NCBI GenBank assembly: GCA_051745395.1
Contig: JBNJEA010000052.1
Span: 1 to 20,613, forward strand
DNA: 20,613 nt
DNA from: JBNJEA01 sp051745395
GTDB lineage: Bacteria; Desulfobacterota; Desulfobacteria; Desulfobacterales; Desulfosalsimonadaceae
Reading direction: 5' to 3'
Under the pieces are notes generated by a model that did not search any database, was not told the DNA's origin, and saw only the letters and a program-made list of their open reading frames with translations. The position numbers were made by a program, and so were the translations under genes. Positions 1 through 6,985 of the stretch are shown piece after piece; positions within the stretch are counted from its first letter, which is position 1; each line of letters begins with the position of its first letter.

Positions 1-851
1 GCCAGTCCCGGATGGTCACCGGCCGCCAGATCAACGCCTGGCGGCCGGTGGTCCAGGCCATCCGGGATGCCGGCAGTACGGCGATCCTGCAGATGTTTCA
101 CTGCGGCCGGGTGGCCTGGCCGGAAGTCAATCCGGCGGGCCGCATCATCGCCCCGAGCCCGGTGGCGCCGAAGCAAAACAATCCCCTGACCGGCGCGCCC
201 TACCCGGTGCCCGACGAAATGAGCGGCTTTGATATCGATCACGTAATCGCCGGGTTCGTGGAAACGGCCAAAGGGGCCGTTGAAGCCGGATTTGACGGCG
301 TGGAAATCCACGGCGCCCACGGCTACCTGATCAACTCGTTTTTATCCACTTACTCCAATAAGCGCACGGATGCCTACGGCGGATCCATGGAAAACCGATT
401 CCGCTTCGCCCGCGATATTATCCGGGCCGTCCGGCCGGTGCTGCCCGACGATCGGCTTTTGACCTTCCGGATATCGAACTGGGGGGTGGCCGACATGGAA
501 GTGCCGCTGTTTGAAAAAGACGAATGGCAGTCCATGATCGGCTATCTCGACCAAGAGCCGGTCGATGCGATATCGGTTTCCACCTTGAACTGCGCCGAGC
601 GCGCCTTCGGCACCGATCGGAACATGGCGCAGTTGACGCGGGAAAAAACCGATAAGCCCATTATGATCTGCGGGCGCATCTATGACCGGCAGACGGCCGA
701 TGAGGCCATCGCCGATGCCGATATCGTGCTTTCGGGCAAATCCCTGCTGCTCAACCCCGACTGGGTCGACGATATCCGCAACAACCGGCCGCTTGAACCC
801 CGGACCCCGGAAGAGGCCAATGTGGCCTACACGGATGAACCGCTGCCATAG
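1..851 (+). CDS. NADH:flavin oxidoreductase, old yellow enzyme family (5' end outside window)
   Basis: FMN-dependent TIM-barrel ene-reductase-like enzyme of the old yellow enzyme family, presumably cytoplasmic. The frame is open from base 3 and reads QSRMVTGRQINAWR at the edge, which in this family lies well inside the protein, so the start is probably upstream and the ATG at 12 is internal. Visible hallmarks are GFDGVEIHGAHGYLINSFL followed by the N-K-R-T-D-A-Y-GGS-ENR block typical of the family's FMN and active-site region, and a C-terminal phosphate-binding stretch (ICGRIYD, then GKSLLLNPDW). About 280 residues are visible against roughly 360 for the single-domain family, and there is no C-terminal iron-sulfur/FAD extension of the 2,4-dienoyl-CoA reductase type. 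The substrate cannot be predicted. It stands alone, with about 500 bp of gene-poor DNA after it. Confidence 0.9.
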   Translation, partial: QSRMVTGRQINAWRPVVQAIRDAGSTAILQMFHCGRVAWPEVNPAGRIIAPSPVAPKQNNPLTGAPYPVPDEMSGFDIDHVIAGFVETAKGAVEAGFDGVEIHGAHGYLINSFLSTYSNKRTDAYGGSMENRFRFARDIIRAVRPVLPDDRLLTFRISNWGVADMEVPLFEKDEWQSMIGYLDQEPVDAISVSTLNCAERAFGTDRNMAQLTREKTDKPIMICGRIYDRQTADEAIADADIVLSGKSLLLNPDWVDDIRNNRPLEPRTPEEANVAYTDEPLP

Positions 852-1034
852 GGGCATCGGGGTCATGCCGGTAAAATCAATTTTCGGGATAGCCGGTCTT
901 TAGGGGCCGAGATGATGAGAAATGGGTTGCGGACGTAATGGCAAAACAATAAATCCCACAGTGGCCGCGTAAGGCCCCGGTCTGAGCAGGCGATGGGGGG
1001 CTTGCTTTGAGCGATTTTATCTGGAGGCCCGTAA

Positions 1035-1191
1035 GTTTTCTTAGGCGCATCGGGTGGGGGAAGCCCCACCGAATCGAAGTCGAACCGTCTTTAGCGGCTA
1101 AGCCGTCATTAACATGACAGGACTTTGCCGAGCCGAGTGGTGAGAGTGGGGTGGGGGCAGGAATGCCCCCGCACGATGCGCCTTAGAAAAC
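1035..1191. repeat. 157-bp inverted-repeat element with internal hairpins (MITE-like or structured RNA)
   Basis: The ends form an 18-bp inverted repeat with one mismatch: GTTTTCTTAGGCGCATCG at 1035-1052 and CGATGCGCCTTAGAAAAC at 1174-1191. Inside lie several perfect small hairpins: GGTGGGG-GAAG-CCCCACC (1053-1070, abutting the left arm), CGGC-TAA-GCCG (1095-1105), GTCAT-TAAC-ATGAC (1105-1118) and GGGGGCA-GGAA-TGCCCCC (1153-1170). The whole can fold as a multi-branched cruciform. No credible gene lies in 852-1363. The element may be a non-autonomous mobile repeat or a structured transcript. No clear target-site duplication was seen. Confidence 0.55.
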
Positions 1192-1363
1192 AAGGACCGG
1201 AAGATTAAAGCGAAAAGCAGTCGCCCATCGCCTGCGGCAAGCCGGTTCAGAGCCGGGAAAAGAAAAGCCGGTTTCACCGCATTCGACATCCCTGTCGACA
1301 AATGCCGCAAATGGTTTATGTTGGAATGCGGAGAACTGACAAAAATCAATATCGGAGGCTGCC

Positions 1364-1579
1364 ATGAAGACCTGTTCGTTAAACGATTTCATGCAGGGGT
1401 TAAAGCCCTGGCTGTCGAGTGAATATATCCGCAAGGCCTATGTCGATGAACAGGGCCATTTCGTCATCAACTTTGTCGACGGGGTGAAAAACGTCTATCG
1501 CATCGATGACTGCACGTTTGCCCAGTTGAAAGATATCTTGAAGGATTTCAAGGCAAAAGGGATTTACGTGGACAGTTAA
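1364..1579 (+). CDS. small conserved-looking hypothetical protein (71 aa)
   Basis: I do not recognise this family. The 71-residue product is soluble-looking, with no signal peptide or membrane segment, and alternates charged and aromatic residues in a likely alpha/beta mini-fold: an N-terminal LNDFMQGLKPWL helix, a central strand pair (HFVINFVDGVKNVYRI), then a helix (FAQLKDILKDFKAKGI). A good ribosome binding site, GGAGG at 1354-1358, lies 5 bases before the ATG and fixes the start. The next gene starts 27 bases downstream on the same strand with its own AAAGGAG, so the two are probably co-transcribed. Coding is supported by the start signal and the globular composition; function is unknown. 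Confidence 0.7.
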   Translation: MKTCSLNDFMQGLKPWLSSEYIRKAYVDEQGHFVINFVDGVKNVYRIDDCTFAQLKDILKDFKAKGIYVDS

Positions 1580-1606
1580 CCCTGCGGCAAAAAGGAGTAT
1601 CGGAAA

Positions 1607-1816
1607 ATGGCTTACGGCAAGTACACCGAATCCATGGCAAAATTTTGCAAGGATACCTGCCCGGTCTGCACCCGGGCCCGGGAAAGGGGCCAAGGGGTTT
1701 TATACAATATCGTCAAGCTTGAAGCGCCATTGTGCCCGGCCTGCCGGTCCTATAAAAAGGTATACGGGGTGCCGGCTCATCAGAAGCCGCCGGATTCAAC
1801 AGAAAAACAGGCATAA
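1607..1816 (+). CDS. small zinc-ribbon-like Cys-rich protein (69 aa)
   Basis: The 69-residue protein carries paired cysteines in the arrangement KFCKDTCPVC followed about 24 residues later by CPAC. This would fit one tetrahedral metal site (zinc ribbon or rubredoxin-like). The C-terminal tail (HQKPPDSTEKQA) looks disordered. AAAGGAG at 1590-1596 precedes the ATG. It follows the 71-aa gene by 27 bases and converges on hgcB, whose stop codon lies 18 bases beyond this gene's end. A short hairpin, AGCAG-CAA-CTGCT then TTTTC (1837-1853), could serve as its terminator but overlaps the hgcB coding end. Specific function is unknown; nucleic-acid or metal binding is only a guess. Confidence 0.75.
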   Translation: MAYGKYTESMAKFCKDTCPVCTRARERGQGVLYNIVKLEAPLCPACRSYKKVYGVPAHQKPPDSTEKQA

Positions 1817-1834
1817 ACGCCTCGGCAGCCGGCA

Positions 1835-2194
1835 TCAGCAGCAACTGCTTTTCTTTCTGCGGTTGGGGGGTTGACAGGCATCGCCGGCATCCGCGCGCGA
1901 CTCGATTACGCAGCAGCATGCCGCTTCATCCCGGCCCAGGGCGCTGTTGATCACAGCGGCGGCACACCCCACACCGGCTTCGACGGCAATGGCGCCGGCA
2001 GGACAATTGGTGGCGCAGGCCCCGCATTCCATGCAGGCATCCCGGTGGGCAACGGCGGCGCGGCCGTCTGCGATTTCAAAAACCCCATGCGGACATACGA
2101 TGGCACACATGCCGCACCCCACGCATTTTTCCGCGTCGAGTGCCAGGGTGGTTACGTTTTTTAGATACGTCAGCTGCATTGTCATTTTCTCCAT
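1835..2194 (-). CDS. hgcB: HgcB, ferredoxin-like partner in mercury methylation
   Basis: Ferredoxin-type protein with two 4Fe-4S motifs, CVGCGMCAIVCP (residues 24-35) and CMECGACATNCP (54-65). The second carries the C-M-E-C-G-A-C form characteristic of HgcB. HgcB is known to pass electrons to the corrinoid protein HgcA during Hg(II) methylation at the cytoplasmic face of the membrane. The protein ends in a Cys pair (residues 118-119), as HgcB proteins typically do, and also has a CCC run (93-95) and Cys77 and Cys107, so it is unusually Cys-rich and somewhat long at 119 aa. It begins 6 bases after the hgcA stop, which indicates one operon. Three in-frame ATGs (2194, 2185, 2179) make the exact start uncertain. 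The one at 2179 gives MQLTYLKNV, close to the usual family start, and has GGAG 9 bases upstream. Confidence 0.93.
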   Translation of the reverse strand: MEKMTMQLTYLKNVTTLALDAEKCVGCGMCAIVCPHGVFEIADGRAAVAHRDACMECGACATNCPAGAIAVEAGVGCAAAVINSALGRDEAACCCVIESRADAGDACQPPNRRKKSSCC

Positions 2195-2200
2195 TTCCCT

Positions 2201-3352
2201 TTACGCGATAAGCGAGCCCATCCAGATCCCCATGCCGACGACCGCCGCGATGATCTCGGCGGGTACGGCCCATTTCATTTCCTTCCGGACCCCGGAAAGC
2301 GACGTGTAGGTGGTCGATCCCGTAAAATTCATCCCCAGAAAAGCGGCAAAGGTTGATGCCAGCAGACACAGGCCCAACGCCTCGAGCCCGGTCGTCGGAA
2401 AACCGCCTGCCATCGGCCACGCCAAAAGAAAAGCGCCGCTGGTGACGGCCCCGGCGGTGGCGCCTTTTACGGAAAAGGCCCGGCCCGGCAGCCAGGGCAG
2501 CAGGATGGGGTTGAAAATGGTGCCGGCGATCAGGCCGGAAAAAAGCGCCGCCGCCGCCGTCAATCCGTGCCGGGTCGTCGCGCCCCAGAAATCGTCGAGG
2601 CGGCCTATCCCGCCGAGCAGGAACAAAATCGGCAGCAGCACCAGCGCCCATTTCATGGCCGGGACAAGTTCCATGGGGACCAGGGCCAGGCGTTCGGCCA
2701 GGGGAAAATCCTTGCGCCGCATTCGGGGCGTGGCCGCAAGGCCCGCGGCCAGAAACGCCGGCAGGTCTTCGGCGCGAATCGGTCCGTAAACGGCGGAAAA
2801 GCCGGTTTCTTTTTTGACGACGTGGGCGGCGATGCCCGGGGCGCCCAACTGGGGCAGAATGACTTGCCGGTGGGTGACGATATCGGCCAGTCGACTGGCG
2901 GCCATGCGGCCGACGAGTTCTCCGGTGCCGAAAGTCTGCTTGCCCGCCGCGCACCAGACATTGATGCCGTGGGTTTGCAAAACCAAAATCCATGCGTCGG
3001 TGCCGGCAAGCGAGCGGCGGAGGCGGTCGAAGCTCATTTTATAGTTGGCGGTTACCAGTACCGGAGAGTAGGCGTCGGGTCGGCCGAGCGCATAGAGGCC
3101 GGGATCGACGGTGTAATTCATGCGCCCCACGCCCCAGCGCGCCTTGATGGCGCCCAGACGGTCAGCCGCGTTCAGCTCTGCTGCTACCGTCGGGACAGAG
3201 CCGGCCACGGTTTCAAGGGTGCCGTTGACAAAGGGCTGATTTTCGTCGGGGAAACCCACCTGAGTTTCGGTTTCAGTCGGTCAGCAGCCCCCGGCGGGCG
3301 CCGTTTCGTTCGGGTTGCCGAAATCCGTTATCCGGTATTGCTTTTCCGCCAT
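2201..3352 (-). CDS. hgcA: HgcA, corrinoid mercury methyltransferase, with in-frame UGA (candidate selenoprotein)
   Basis: Membrane corrinoid protein that transfers a methyl group to Hg(II). The signature cap-helix motif NVWCAAGK is at residues 131-138, where Cys134 would be the cobalt ligand. The N-terminal half is the CdhD-like corrinoid domain (RWGVGRMNYTVDPGLYALG, then ANYKMSFDRLR). The C-terminal half holds about five hydrophobic helices (e.g. ALVLLPILFLLGGI, IIAAVVGMGIWMGSLIA). The start chosen is the ATG at 3352, with AAAGGA 8 bases upstream. That frame meets TGA at 3281-3283 (codon 24) right after APAGGC and then continues in the same frame into HgcA. Reading it as Sec gives 383 aa with a GGC-Sec-P motif. 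The alternative is a GTG start at 3259 (352 aa), which has no ribosome binding site. Whether the TGA is read through is inference; the HgcA identity is firm. No arsR-type regulator is next to the operon. An AT-rich upstream stretch (about 3371-3410) could hold the promoter. Confidence 0.92.
3251..3274 (-). promoter_or_regulatory. possible SECIS-like hairpin downstream of the hgcA UGA
   Basis: Starting 6 bases after the UGA, the message can pair GAAACC with GGTTTC around a 12-base loop beginning with G. Alternatively GAAAC pairs with GTTTC around UCAGGUGG, starting the loop 17 bases after the UGA. Bacterial SECIS elements lie in this interval and need a G near the start of the apical loop, but their sequence is loosely defined. 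The stem here is short (5-6 bp), so this is a weak candidate, not proof. Confidence 0.25.
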
Positions 3353-3500
3353 GGAAGGAGTCCTTTTGGTCATATTATCGATTTTTCGGATAAAATAATT
3401 GTCCATTACCGATTTGCATGGGGCCATGGGCTGTTTGTTTTGGTTGCCGGCGGCCGACCGATTCCGATACACGGTACTCGGCCATGTCCTGAAACGCTCA

Positions 3501-3710
3501 GTTTAGGGGATTTTGGTTATCCAAATCGCTCCAGTAATAAGCACTTTATGTGTCCGAAAAATAAATATTACCACAGAGGACACAGAGAGATAAATACCTT
3601 ACATTAAGTTGTTTTTCTCTGTGGACTCTGTGCTCTCTGTGGTGAAAATCAAAGCTTTGGGGATGTATAGCTGTTCAACTGGAGTAATTCGGATAAGCAG
3701 AAAGGGGATT
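3501..3710. repeat. composite inverted repeat with CACAGAG-type core
   Basis: An inner palindrome, ACCACAGAG at 3570-3578 pairing with CTCTGTGGT at 3635-3643, is surrounded by further CACAGAG/CTCTGTG units. It is flanked by longer imperfect inverted arms: GGTTATCCAAATCGCTCCAGT (3515-3535) on the left and ACTGGAGTAATTCGGATAAGC (3678-3698) on the right, which match at most positions when one is reversed. A third copy of the arm lies at 15981-16045. The element sits between hgcA and the serine hydrolase gene, and its right arm reaches the end of that gene's coding sequence. CACAGAG cores are familiar intergenic repeats in deltaproteobacterial genomes. Confidence 0.7.
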
Positions 3711-5061
3711 ATGAATCGAGCAGCACCCGGCGCAGAATTTTTTGCAGCCGCCCGGCATGGGAAAACGGCGCTTGGTGCGGAAAGTCGCCCATGGGCATTT
3801 TACAGCGCAGGGCAATGGTGGTCAGCAGTCTTGCAAGCGGCCACAGATGCGGCCCGATCAAAGATTTCCCCGTGGTTTGCAGGGAAACGGCGATTTCTCT
3901 TTCCGGATCGGCCCAGCAGAATATATTGATAAATCCCACGTGCCCGAAGGCCGACCCGGAATAGGGACCCCACAGGCCGACCGGATCGGCGCCGAGCATC
4001 AGGCCCGCACTGTAGCGCATGGGAACGATCATGGTCCCGTCAAACCACATCCCCCTGGATGCGGCCACCGCCCGTTGGACGGTTTCCGGATCGAAAATGC
4101 GCACCCCGTTTAACGTGCCGCCGTTTAACAGCAACTGGAAAAACTGCGACATTTCATCGGCCGTGGCCACCAGGTTGGCGGCCGGGATAATGGCCCGCAT
4201 AAATCGCGGATCGTTGGAAACGCGCACCACATCCCCCCAGGAAACGCTCAAGGCCCGTCTGGCAATGGTCGATATGGGGAAAACCAGTGGCGGGCCGGTT
4301 TCGTAATTGGTCGCCACCTTCGCGATATCGGCCTCGGGCACCCCGTAGTTGAAATACCGGAAACCCAGCGGTTTTTGGATGTTTTCGTGCAAAAACTCCC
4401 GGATGCTCTGGCCGGTGACCCGGCGCACCACTTCGCCGAGGACCGCGCCGCCGGTGATGGCGTGATAGGCCATTTTCGGTCCCCTGATCCCGGATTTGGG
4501 CGCCAGGTCGCAGAGCATTTTGATGAATTCGTCGTGATCGAATAAGATCTCCGGGTCGACATCGGGGGGCGGGGTCGGGATGCCGCCCTGGTGAGAAATG
4601 ATATGATAAATGGTGGTGTCTTGCTTGCCGTGGCGGCCGAAGCCCGGCAGATAGCGTGCCACCGGGTCTGACAGGCGGATTTCGCCCCGCTCGGCAAGCA
4701 GGTGGATCAGCATGGCAGTAATCGCCTTTGATGCGGAATACTGGCAGACGGGCGTATCCGGGGTCATCAACAGCTTGGCCACCGCCGGATCGTCTCCGGG
4801 CCCGTTGCCGTAACTGTGGCCGATGCCCCGGTTTAAGACCACCTGTCCCTGTCGGCGCAGGCAGAAGGTGATGCCGGGATAAATGCCGGTACGGTAGAGT
4901 TCCTCGACGCCCCGCCAGATGGCATCCACTGCCTCGGGGGTCATGTCGGCATCCTGGGGGGCGGCTTCTTCCGCCGGTTCAAATGTGGTGACCGGCAGGA
5001 GGTCTTCCGGGACCCGGATGGTTTTGCACAGTCGGGTTTTGAGGTGATTGATCAGTTGCAT
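3709..5061 (-). CDS. beta-lactamase-family serine hydrolase (class C / esterase type)
   Basis: Serine hydrolase of the beta-lactamase/penicillin-binding fold (Pfam Beta-lactamase, COG1680 type). These enzymes cleave esters, D-amino-acid peptides or similar bonds, and true antibiotic resistance is unlikely. The SxxK catalytic motif is at residues 109-112 (YSASKAITA). A tyrosine motif follows (YHAITGGAVLGEVV, in the place of YxN, with Ala instead of Asn), and the third motif is HVG (FGHVGF) near the C-terminus. No signal peptide is apparent, so it is probably cytoplasmic. At 450 residues it is typical for the family, with a 40-residue extra N-terminal stretch. It starts 24 bases after the stop of the acyltransferase gene, suggesting an operon concerned with lipids or esters. 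No good ribosome binding site precedes the ATG. Confidence 0.85.
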   Translation of the reverse strand: MQLINHLKTRLCKTIRVPEDLLPVTTFEPAEEAAPQDADMTPEAVDAIWRGVEELYRTGIYPGITFCLRRQGQVVLNRGIGHSYGNGPGDDPAVAKLLMTPDTPVCQYSASKAITAMLIHLLAERGEIRLSDPVARYLPGFGRHGKQDTTIYHIISHQGGIPTPPPDVDPEILFDHDEFIKMLCDLAPKSGIRGPKMAYHAITGGAVLGEVVRRVTGQSIREFLHENIQKPLGFRYFNYGVPEADIAKVATNYETGPPLVFPISTIARRALSVSWGDVVRVSNDPRFMRAIIPAANLVATADEMSQFFQLLLNGGTLNGVRIFDPETVQRAVAASRGMWFDGTMIVPMRYSAGLMLGADPVGLWGPYSGSAFGHVGFINIFCWADPEREIAVSLQTTGKSLIGPHLWPLARLLTTIALRCKMPMGDFPHQAPFSHAGRLQKILRRVLLDS

Positions 5062-5084
5062 GGGCTTTGGCTGCGACGGTTTTT

Positions 5085-5789
5085 TTAAGCCGGCGGCGAG
5101 TAGCCGCAGATTCGGTCGACTTTGTCCGTCATCCGGTTTAACTGGTTTTCCATCTCTATGCGGATGGTTTCAAATTGATTTTCCGAAATGTCGGGGGGGA
5201 TAAAAACCGGTTCCTCGAAATCGATAACGATCTTGCTAAACGGTTTCGGGACAATGGTCCGGTCCCATGCCCGGGAAAATGTAAACACCCGGGTGCCGGA
5301 GCAGGCCATGGGGACAAACCAGCTCCCGGTATCTTTTGCCAGCACGAGCATCCCCTTTTTCAATTGACGGGCCGGTCCCTTCGGCCCGTCAACGGCGGTG
5401 CCGCAGAGACGTTTTTCCCTGTCGTTTTGTAAGAACTTCACCATTTCGGACAAAGCCTCGCCGCCGCCTTTCGAAGACGAGCCCCGGATCGGGGTATAGC
5501 CCAGCCGCCTGGCGATGCGGGCGGTAAGATCGCCGTCTTTGCTGCGGCTGACCATGAGGCCCCGGGCGCCGAGTTTCCGGAAAAAATAGAACAGGAAGAT
5601 GGCGTGCCTGTGCCAGGAGCCGGCCACCACGTTTCCGGTGGCGGGGTTTTTGAAATAGGTGTCATAGACTTCGGGGTTGAGCAGTTGCACCCGGACCGTT
5701 GAAAACCACATCCGGGTTATGGTGGTGATAAGAAAGGCACTGGTTTCCAGTTTCAGCAGTTGCTTCCAGGTCAGGCGGCGCGATGTCAA
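5085..5789 (-). CDS. DUF374 lysophospholipid acyltransferase-like protein
   Basis: Member of the DUF374 branch of glycerolipid acyltransferases, related to lipid A lauroyl-type acyltransferases and probably acting at the inner membrane. Supporting blocks are NVVAGSWHRHAIFLFYF (the usual H-box region), SRSKDGDLTARIARRLGYTPIRGSSSKGG, and VDGPKGPARQLKKGMLVLAKDTG, which are the hallmark S-x-D-G, R-G-S-S and DGP-x-GP motifs. The start chosen is TTG at 5789, because GGAGA of AAGGAGA lies 6 bases upstream. Extending to an upstream GTG at 5876 would add 29 residues without a ribosome binding site. The resulting 234-residue protein is normal for the family. It is the first gene of a two-gene unit with the serine hydrolase. 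The acyl donor and acceptor cannot be told from sequence. Confidence 0.82.
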   Translation of the reverse strand: MTSRRLTWKQLLKLETSAFLITTITRMWFSTVRVQLLNPEVYDTYFKNPATGNVVAGSWHRHAIFLFYFFRKLGARGLMVSRSKDGDLTARIARRLGYTPIRGSSSKGGGEALSEMVKFLQNDREKRLCGTAVDGPKGPARQLKKGMLVLAKDTGSWFVPMACSGTRVFTFSRAWDRTIVPKPFSKIVIDFEEPVFIPPDISENQFETIRIEMENQLNRMTDKVDRICGYSPPA

Positions 5790-6264
5790 TCGGTTTCTCC
5801 TTGTATTTGAATCCGGCGCAAGCAATCCGAAAATGTAGGGGAGACTAAAGCAATTTATCAAAACAATGTAAACCAAAAGTTTGCAGCGAGGGCCTTTTTC
5901 GGGGTTTTTTATTGCCGGGGATTTAATAGAACGCCCTGCAATGGGAAAAACAGTGAATTGGTGCCCTACGGGATTGCTCTCCGCCGGTTGCTTTTCTTTT
6001 CGGCCTCTTTGTGCTATTTTTTAATTAACATTGAATGATTTTCCGTGCAACTAATCGTAATACCAGTGCATCCCGATTTCACGGAATCCATCCGCAGGGC
6101 GGTGTCGAAGCATTGGGCCGAAAAAATCCGCAAATCCGTGGATGGCGCTTTGGTTTTTGTACGGACATTATACAGTCAGGCGCAAATGCCGCCGGAGTAT
6201 CGTCTTTTTCGGCTGCCGTTGCTCCGGTTGGGTTTACCGCTCGGAAAGCTCGGAACAGTTCATT
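5790..6264. other. gene-free divergent intergenic region
   Basis: This stretch separates the minus-strand acyltransferase gene from the plus-strand 104-aa gene. Open frames exist but lack start signals, and the only long one overlaps a strong promoter. No repeat, RNA gene or terminator was recognised. It is more AT-rich around 6015-6035. Confidence 0.5.
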
Positions 6265-6292
6265 TTGACAACTCGGCGCGGGCAATTATATT
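6265..6292 (+). promoter_or_regulatory. sigma-70-type promoter for the 104-aa gene
   Basis: TTGACA at 6265-6270, a 16-base spacer, and TATATT at 6287-6292. This is a near-consensus housekeeping promoter about 55 bases before the ATG at 6348, leaving a short leader with AAAGGAG. Confidence 0.6.
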
Positions 6293-6347
6293 TGGCTCAT
6301 GTAGAGACGACATTTCCCATGAAAGACAAGAGAAAGGAGCCGCCGCG

Positions 6348-6662
6348 ATGGATGTCAAATCTTATTGTGATACGATGAACAACCAGTTGATGGCGTGGAA
6401 AGCATCGATTTATGATGCTATTCGCGCCGTGGAAAAATTAAACGCAGCAGACAAACAGTCGGTTCAGCCGCATATCGACTCGTTGAACAAGATTGTCAGC
6501 GAGGTCAACGCGAACCTGCAACAGCTTCGGGATCAGTGCCCCGCGGACTGGTCGCCGCAGAAGCAGGATATCGACACCAAGCTAAACGAGATGCGTTCGA
6601 ATTTTGAATCTTTGTCCGAAAAACTCGATTCCATGCTGGCCGATACCACGGCATGGGTATGA
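6348..6662 (+). CDS. small helical (coiled-coil-like) hypothetical protein (104 aa)
   Basis: I do not recognise the family. The 104-residue product is almost entirely predicted helix, polar and heptad-like (e.g. IDSLNKIVSEVNANLQQLRDQ and KLNEMRSNFESLSEKLDSMLAD). It has no signal peptide or membrane segment, which suggests a three-helix bundle or a dimeric coiled coil. The start is the ATG at 6348 because AAAGGAG (6333-6339) sits 8 bases upstream and a strong promoter lies just before. The frame is open further upstream, but that part contains the promoter and lacks start signals. A weak GTCC/GGAC hairpin followed by GTTTTTT (6667-6694) may end its transcript, which would separate it from the peptide cassette that follows. 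Possible roles such as regulator, chaperone or envelope protein cannot be distinguished. Confidence 0.75.
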   Translation: MDVKSYCDTMNNQLMAWKASIYDAIRAVEKLNAADKQSVQPHIDSLNKIVSEVNANLQQLRDQCPADWSPQKQDIDTKLNEMRSNFESLSEKLDSMLADTTAWV

Positions 6663-6762
6663 TCCGGTCCGCCACGAAAGTTTGGACGTTTTTTCCCTTG
6701 ATAACGCCGCATGAGAAAGTCGGCCGCGTCCGGGGTGCCGGCGGCATTTTGGCGTGAAGTTG

Positions 6763-6791
6763 TTGAGCAAGGGCAACGCGGTGATTATATT
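6763..6791 (+). promoter_or_regulatory. candidate promoter of the peptide / radical SAM cassette
   Basis: TTGAGC at 6763-6768, a 17-base spacer and TATATT at 6786-6791. It would start a transcript near 6798 with a leader of about 190 bases before the 20-aa peptide gene. The spacing is ideal and the -35 box is imperfect. Confidence 0.4.
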
Positions 6792-6817
6792 GCGTGTAAG
6801 CGGCTTTGCAGGGGCCA

Positions 6818-6936
6818 CCGGTTAAATGCTTTCACGAAGGAAGCGTCGGGATTGAAAAAGCAACCAGTCCCGGTAGTGTCCGTGCCCGTGCAAAGCGGCA
6901 GGATAGTCCGCCCTCAGGTGCCGAAAGGTTGACCGG
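6818..6936 (+). ncRNA. possible structured 5' leader (riboswitch-like) of the peptide gene
   Basis: CCGGTTAA (6818-6825) can pair with TTGACCGG (6929-6936; one G-U pair), closing a domain. Inside, CGGGATTG (6847-6854) pairs with CAGTCCCG (6865-6872; one G-U pair), and GCGG (6895-6898) pairs with CCGC (6908-6911). This three-stem layout resembles a small riboswitch, but I cannot match it to a known class. A resemblance of GCAAAGC...GCCGAAA to the 3' half of c-di-GMP-I elements is superficial, because the required first hairpin does not fit. Treat as a hypothesis. Confidence 0.25.
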
Positions 6937-6985
6937 AGCGGCGGGTTTGTTTTTAATCCTTTCAAGAAGAAAGAGGAGGTCGATC

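Noticed and set aside
1835..1837. A second Sec codon at the end of hgcB (TGA after the Cys pair)
   Set aside because: HgcB normally ends with this Cys pair, and the downstream codons look non-coding and run into the convergent gene.
3281..3472. A separate 63-aa gene upstream of hgcA
   Set aside because: It is in the same frame as hgcA, its plausible start (3352) has a good ribosome binding site, and its stop is a TGA leading straight into hgcA. It is better treated as the hgcA N-terminus or, failing that, a leader ORF.
2567..3607. Long plus-strand open frame opposite hgcA
   Set aside because: It is antisense to a firmly identified gene, with no start signal and no recognisable domain.
3709..5061. 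Antibiotic-resistance beta-lactamase
   Set aside because: It lacks a signal peptide and has a YHA rather than YxN motif; it fits the broad esterase/hydrolase branch of the family.
6045..6347. An N-terminal extension of the 104-aa helical protein from a GTG at 6045
   Set aside because: The extension contains a near-consensus promoter, has no ribosome binding site and differs in composition from the helical protein.
6850..6940. c-di-GMP-I (GEMM) riboswitch
   Set aside because: Only GCAAAGC and a later GCCGAAA look similar. The conserved first hairpin with its tetraloop and flanking AAACC/GG pairing is absent or misplaced.
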